NCBI GenBank assembly: GCA_024641925.1
Contig: JAHECB010000013.1
Location: 1-35,183, forward strand
From: Betaproteobacteria bacterium
GTDB taxonomy: Bacteria > Pseudomonadota > Gammaproteobacteria > Burkholderiales > Burkholderiaceae_C
Length of the DNA stretch: 35,183 nt
Direction: 5' to 3'
In this document: positions 34,464-35,183 of the stretch, piece by piece
Layout: each line of letters starts with the position of its first letter
Position numbering within the stretch: the stretch's first letter is position 1
Position numbers and translations under genes: made by a program
The notes under the pieces: model-generated
Told to the model about the DNA's origin: nothing
The model's input: the letters and a program-made list of their open reading frames with translations, nothing else
Database searches by the model: none

Positions 34464-34981
34464 ACACCGATGTTCGGGGCCGTAGCTTCGCGCCCAAAGG
34501 CAAGACGCCCGTGACGATGGCCATCGGTGGGACACGCCAGAAGCGATCGATGATTGCCACGGTCACCAACCAGGGAAAGGCGCGCTGGATGATCATCGAC
34601 GGCGCCTTCAATCACGAACGGCTGATCGAATTTTTCGAGTCGTTGGTCAAAGACACGGGCAAGAAGATCTTCTTGGTCCTGGACAACCTGGGCGTTCATC
34701 ACTGCAAGCCAGTGAAGGCCTGGTTGCTAGAAAACGCCACCAAGATGGAGGTGTTCTACCGGCCCAGTTACAGCCCTGAGTTGAACCCCGAAGAACGCTT
34801 GAACGCAGACCTCAAGCACGTCATCAGCAGCAAAGTTCCGGTGCGCACGAAAGCCAAACTGCAGGCTGCCGCTGATGATCACAGGACGGCGCTGCAGGCC
34901 AAACCTGAACGCGTTAAGACCTTCTTCCAAGAGCCGTTTGTGAAGTATGCGACCTGAAACTGTTTGAGGGCCGAATCAATA
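34435..34981 (+). mobile_element. 5'-truncated second copy of the IS630 element
   Basis: Collinear, without indels, with 14786-15332, nearly identical and sharing the same right end. Confidence 0.93.
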
Positions 34982-35076
34982 GCGCATCGTCGAGCACTGG
35001 AGGCAGCTCCAGCCTCCCGCGAACTGGTGCTGCCGACCCACACCCGTCATTCATCTGCCAAGACAGTCCGCCTCAA

Positions 35077-35123
35077 AGCAGTCATGGCTGAGCAGTCATA
35101 GCTGAGCAGTCATAGCTGAGCAG
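35077..35123 (+). repeat. 14-bp tandem repeat, three copies plus partial
   Basis: AGCAGTCATGGCTG / AGCAGTCATAGCTG / AGCAGTCATAGCTG / AGCAG. Confidence 0.85.
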
Positions 35124-35183
35124 GTAGTGGCGCACAGGAATGGACAGCTGTCTACCGGCGGTCTGGCCCGCGCGCACTGTCGT

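Noticed and set aside
34238-34957. 239-aa ORF as a novel fused transposase
   Set aside because: The N-terminal 65 or so residues are the out-of-frame copC region; the rest is the truncated IS630 transposase.
14213-34981. Composite transposon bounded by two IS630 copies
   Set aside because: The right copy lacks its left end and N-terminal half, so it is not a complete IS; direct-repeat recombination is plausible but composite transposition is not supported.
1-35183. CRISPR arrays, tRNA or rRNA genes
   Set aside because: No regularly spaced 25-40 bp repeats with unique spacers, no rRNA-like sequence and no recognisable tRNA seen by eye; small tRNAs cannot be fully excluded without a scan.

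Overview
This looks like a high-GC, Burkholderiales-type proteobacterial window. It has four parts. (1) Left edge (about 1-1300): a partial IS5-family transposase, a fragment resembling a metallopeptidase C-terminus, and a VirB1-like lytic transglycosylase relic. (2) A co-directional block at 2035-13816: transmembrane Ser/Thr protein kinase, PKD-like lipoprotein with two CxxCH heme motifs, OmpA-like lipoprotein, a 1207-aa exported choice-of-anchor-D-type protein with an N-terminal CxxCH motif and a C-terminal JDVT-CTERM-like sorting signal, a small CPBP-type intramembrane protease (MrtJ-like) 2 bp downstream, a porin, and a lipase-like hydrolase. (3) After an intact IS630-family element (14213-15332), a minus-strand catabolic operon (ALDH, CaiB/BaiF CoA-transferase, citryl-CoA-lyase-like enzyme, ThDP enzyme, TRAP transporter, AroQ) with a divergent IclR regulator, followed by ThuA-like and PQQ-dehydrogenase-like exported proteins. 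(4) Right edge: a TacAT-like toxin-antitoxin pair, a mutated relaxase relic, and a copper-type cluster (TVP38/TMEM64, DUF411, CusF-like, truncated CopC) cut by a second, 5'-truncated copy of the same IS630. The best candidate for an undescribed system is the kinase / heme protein / JDVT-CTERM-MrtJ / porin / lipase block. The JDVT-CTERM/MrtJ pairing itself is a known family-level concept; the assembly and its function are inference. No searches were run: family names come from motif recognition.
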